From contig NZ_CP107785.1 of NCBI RefSeq assembly GCF_036345915.1, positions 2,046,001 to 2,110,000 on the forward strand: a stretch of DNA of 64,000 bases. Reading direction: 5' to 3'. This document shows, one piece after another, positions 55,125-64,000 of the stretch. Each line of letters begins with the position of its first letter. Position 1 is the first letter of the stretch. Both the position numbers and the translations under genes were made by a program. The notes beneath the pieces were generated by a model that worked only from the letters and a program-made list of their open reading frames with translations, had not been told where the DNA came from and ran no database searches. The DNA is from Nocardia sp. NBC_00565. GTDB taxonomy: Bacteria > Actinomycetota > Actinomycetes > Mycobacteriales > Mycobacteriaceae.

Positions 55125-55292
55125 AACGGCTCCGATCCCCGTCCCACGCTCGCATTCCCGGTGCGACGGAGCCGAATTCGTGACGAAATCGCCGAATCTG
55201 GCCCGACGGCCCCGAATCCGGCGCGCTGTTCCAGGTGTCGCACCCGAACGACGTACCGGCCGTATTCGCACGGATGAACCGAAGGGCGAGCG

Positions 55293-56975
55293 GTGATGAG
55301 TGACGGAGCCGGGGTGCGGCGCGTGGCGGCGGTGTTCGCGAAGTATCCGGTGTCGAGCCGGTCGGTGGCGGCGGTGCTGGCTGGTCTGCTGATCTTCGGC
55401 AGCTTTCCGCCGCGGCCGTTCTGGTTTCTGGCGCCCATCGGGGTCGCGGTGCTCACGTTGGTCGTGCGCGGTGCCGGGCGGCTGCGGGGTGGGTTCGGGT
55501 ACGGGTTCTTGGCCGGGCTCGGGTTCTTCGTACCGTTGTTGCCGTGGACCGGGATCTATGTGGGGCCGGTGCCGTGGCTCGCGCTGTCTACGGTGTGTTC
55601 CTTATATATAGGCCTATTCGGGCTGCTGGCACGGTTGTTGTTCGTGCTGCGGGGGTGGCCGCTGTGGATTGCGCTGGCCTGGACGGCTACCGAGTGGCTG
55701 CGGTCGAGTTTTCCGTTCGGCGGATTTCCCTGGGGCCGCCTGGCATTCGGTCAGGCGGACGGGTGGTACCTGTCGCTCGCGATGGTCGGCGGCGCGCCGC
55801 TGATCGGATTCGCGGTGGCGCTCACCGCAACCGCCGCGGCGGCGGTTCTCATGGCACTGTGGGCGCGCACGGCGGGTGCCTCGTCCAGTGTCGTGTCCGG
55901 CCGTCCCGCGTCCACCCGACTCGGCATTATCGCCGCGGCAGCGACGCTGGTTGTCGTCCCGGCCACCGGAGTGATCCTGCGGACCGCGCTGCCCGGCCCG
56001 GCGGAGGGCGACCGGATGATCACGGTCGCGGCCATCCAGGGCAGCGTGCCGCGGCTCGGCTTGGATTTCAATGAGCAGCGGCGCGCTGTGCTGGACAACC
56101 ATGTCCGGCGCACCGAGGAGTTGGCACGGGCGGTCGCCGACGGACGGGCACGCAAGCCGGACGTGGTGATCTGGCCGGAGAATTCGTCCGATATCGATCC
56201 ATTGCGCAATGCCGACGCGGCCGCGGAGATCACCGCGGTGTCCGAGCAGATCGGCGCCCCGATTCTGGTCGGCGCGGTGCTGGTGAACGATGACCGCACG
56301 ACAACGAACTCGGTCATCGTCTGGAACGGTGCGGCCGGGCCGGCGGAGCGGCACGACAAGAAGATCATCCAGCCGTTCGGCGAGTACTTGCCGATGCGAA
56401 GTTTCTTCCGTCTGTTCTCGGAATACGCCGACCGCGCTGGATACTTCGTGCCCGGTCACGGTGATGGTACGGTCCACGCTGGCCCTTTCGAGCAACCTGC
56501 GAGCAGTCGCTACGGCGACGGAGTCGATATCGGCGTAGCGACCTGTTATGAGGTCGCCTTCGACCGTGCCTTCCGCGATTCGATGCACGCTGGCGCTCAA
56601 CTGCTGACCGTACCCACCAATAACGCCACTTTCGGCGACAGTGAGATGACCTATCAGCAGTTGGCCATGTCTCGCGTCCGCGCGGTCGAACACGGCCGCG
56701 CCCTTGTCGTCGCCGCCACCTCGGGCGTCAGCGCCATCATCACCGCCGACGGCACGGTCCAGCAGGAGACCCCGAAGTTCGTCCCCGCCGCACTGGTCGC
56801 CGAACTTCCGTTGCGGGACAACATTACGATTGCGACTCGATTCGGCCACGCGCTGGAACTCCTCTCCGTTATCCTGGCCGCTGCTGCTGTGGTGGTCGCA
56901 GCAATCCGGCGTAGAAATGCCCGCGGCGGGAGCGCGACCGACCGGGATGCCACCGTGGACCAGCCTGTCGGCTGA
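55293..56975 (+). CDS. lnt: Apolipoprotein N-acyltransferase Lnt
   Basis: Lnt transfers a third acyl chain to the N-terminal Cys of lipoproteins. The 560-residue protein has a membrane part with about seven helices (residues 20-230, ATEWLRSSFPFGGFPWGRLAFGQ) and a nitrilase-like domain with the triad Glu in VVIWPENSSDID, Lys in DKKIIQPFGEYLPMRS and Cys in GVATCYEVAFD. One more helix lies near the end. In M. tuberculosis Lnt is fused to the Ppm1 mannosyltransferase, but here no Ppm domain or following ppm1 gene is present. GTG at 55293 or the ATG one codon later may start it. Confidence 0.92.
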   Translation: MMSDGAGVRRVAAVFAKYPVSSRSVAAVLAGLLIFGSFPPRPFWFLAPIGVAVLTLVVRGAGRLRGGFGYGFLAGLGFFVPLLPWTGIYVGPVPWLALSTVCSLYIGLFGLLARLLFVLRGWPLWIALAWTATEWLRSSFPFGGFPWGRLAFGQADGWYLSLAMVGGAPLIGFAVALTATAAAAVLMALWARTAGASSSVVSGRPASTRLGIIAAAATLVVVPATGVILRTALPGPAEGDRMITVAAIQGSVPRLGLDFNEQRRAVLDNHVRRTEELARAVADGRARKPDVVIWPENSSDIDPLRNADAAAEITAVSEQIGAPILVGAVLVNDDRTTTNSVIVWNGAAGPAERHDKKIIQPFGEYLPMRSFFRLFSEYADRAGYFVPGHGDGTVHAGPFEQPASSRYGDGVDIGVATCYEVAFDRAFRDSMHAGAQLLTVPTNNATFGDSEMTYQQLAMSRVRAVEHGRALVVAATSGVSAIITADGTVQQETPKFVPAALVAELPLRDNITIATRFGHALELLSVILAAAAVVVAAIRRRNARGGSATDRDATVDQPVG

Positions 56976-57372
56976 GCTCCGCGGACCGCTGTGGGCGGCG
57001 AACGAGGCTTCCTAATAACCGAACATTGAGTATGTTTCGGGGCCGGATAACCGGTGTTCACCCTGCCTCGCGCCCCCACATGGCGTTTGCCAGACTATAG
57101 CCGAGGTTGTCGCCCGTTGTCGTTGCCGCCTGCATATCTGGCGTTTCTACTGGCATATCTGACCAAATCGGCTGATTTGCATGAAGGTAGCCCGCGAAAG
57201 TCCCCCGCTGCCAACGGCGTTCAATGTGAAACAAATCCGCATCGCTGGCCATCCGCCGCATCCGATGCTCCGAATCAATGGGCGTGGATCACGTCCTACG
57301 GCTGGCGCATGCGCGCCTGCGGTGGCGGTGCTCGGGGAGTTGTGCATCAACAGCGGCAAGAAGGAGTGATTG
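56976..57372. other. Upstream region of the NRPS gene with repeats
   Basis: No gene is seen in these 397 bases. GCATATCTG occurs twice (57132-57140 and 57153-57161), 21 bp apart. CAAATC-GGCT-GATTTG (57164-57179) is a palindrome directly after the second copy. No IdeR/DmdR-type iron box was recognised. AAGGAG at 57361-57366 is the ribosome binding site for the NRPS. Confidence 0.6.
57132..57179. promoter_or_regulatory. Direct repeats and palindrome upstream of the NRPS gene
   Basis: Two GCATATCTG copies two helical turns apart are followed by CAAATC-n4-GATTTG. The group lies about 195-240 bp before the start and is a likely regulator-binding region. Confidence 0.5.

Positions 57373-64000
<6,628 letters not shown>

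Noticed and set aside
56976..57372. Iron-box (IdeR/DmdR1) in front of the NRPS
   Set aside because: No TTAGGTTAGSCTAACCTAA-like sequence could be found in the region, so iron control is not claimed.

Overview
The window is high-GC actinobacterial DNA, most likely from a Nocardia-type member of the Mycobacteriales. It carries the complete Pup-proteasome locus, a twin-arginine translocase, F420-type PPOX proteins and an aerobic cobalamin pathway. Gene order follows, as I remember it, three blocks of the Mycobacterium tuberculosis chromosome: dop-pup-prcB-prcA-pafA-pafB-pafC-tatA-tatC-helY-DUF4333 protein-exonuclease-pepE (Rv2112c to Rv2089c), biliverdin reductase-SDR-cobL-cobK...cobH/cobIJ/cobG/cobN (Rv2074 to Rv2062c), and fxsA...lnt (Rv2053c to Rv2051c). 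No alignment could be run, so orthology rests on recognised sequence and synteny.

Layout. 0.1-8.0 kb: Pup-proteasome genes and the PafBC regulators. 8-16.5 kb: a ketopantoate-reductase-like gene, tatA/tatC, the helY helicase, a DUF4333 membrane protein, a 5'-3' exonuclease and a PepE-like peptidase. 16.5-32.6 kb: a split cobalamin region with cobL and cobK (+), cobH-cobIJ (-), cobG (-) and cobN (+, behind a cobalamin riboswitch). Between these lie regulators (PadR, GntR, Lrp/AsnC), dimethylargininase, two paralogous small secreted proteins and several decayed genes. 32.7-44.7 kb: accessory region with a WYL regulator, a GNAT/Mrp chimeric remnant, a DUF5984-like protein, a methyltransferase, a secreted lipase, an epoxide hydrolase, two PPOX proteins, an XRE regulator, a beta-propeller-like lipoprotein, a methionine aminopeptidase, and a deletion scar joining a headless VOC gene to a headless PadR gene. 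44.7-57 kb: tldE/tldD, SDR with ArsR, TetR, a TSUP permease, a two-component system, fxsA, a ribbon-helix-helix protein, an amidohydrolase and lnt. 57.4-64 kb: the 5' part of a large non-ribosomal peptide synthetase (C-A-T-C-A-T-C...), open at the window edge. Its first module resembles EntF and carries the EntF-type serine code.

Main points of interest. (1) A small XRE regulator has a perfect 18-bp palindrome at its own promoter, and the same core occurs twice, 30 bp apart, around the -35 and start region of the methionine aminopeptidase gene 1.8 kb away. This suggests an autoregulated mini-regulon. (2) The position between cobL and cobK, where cobM is expected, holds a secreted-protein gene. 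cobK then appears to begin at a CTG overlapping that gene's stop codon, and a paralogue of the secreted protein follows cobN. (3) At least sixteen genes have a TANNNT box 6-8 nt before the start codon, which implies widespread leaderless transcription and fixes several starts. (4) The accessory segments hold an unusual number of gene scars.
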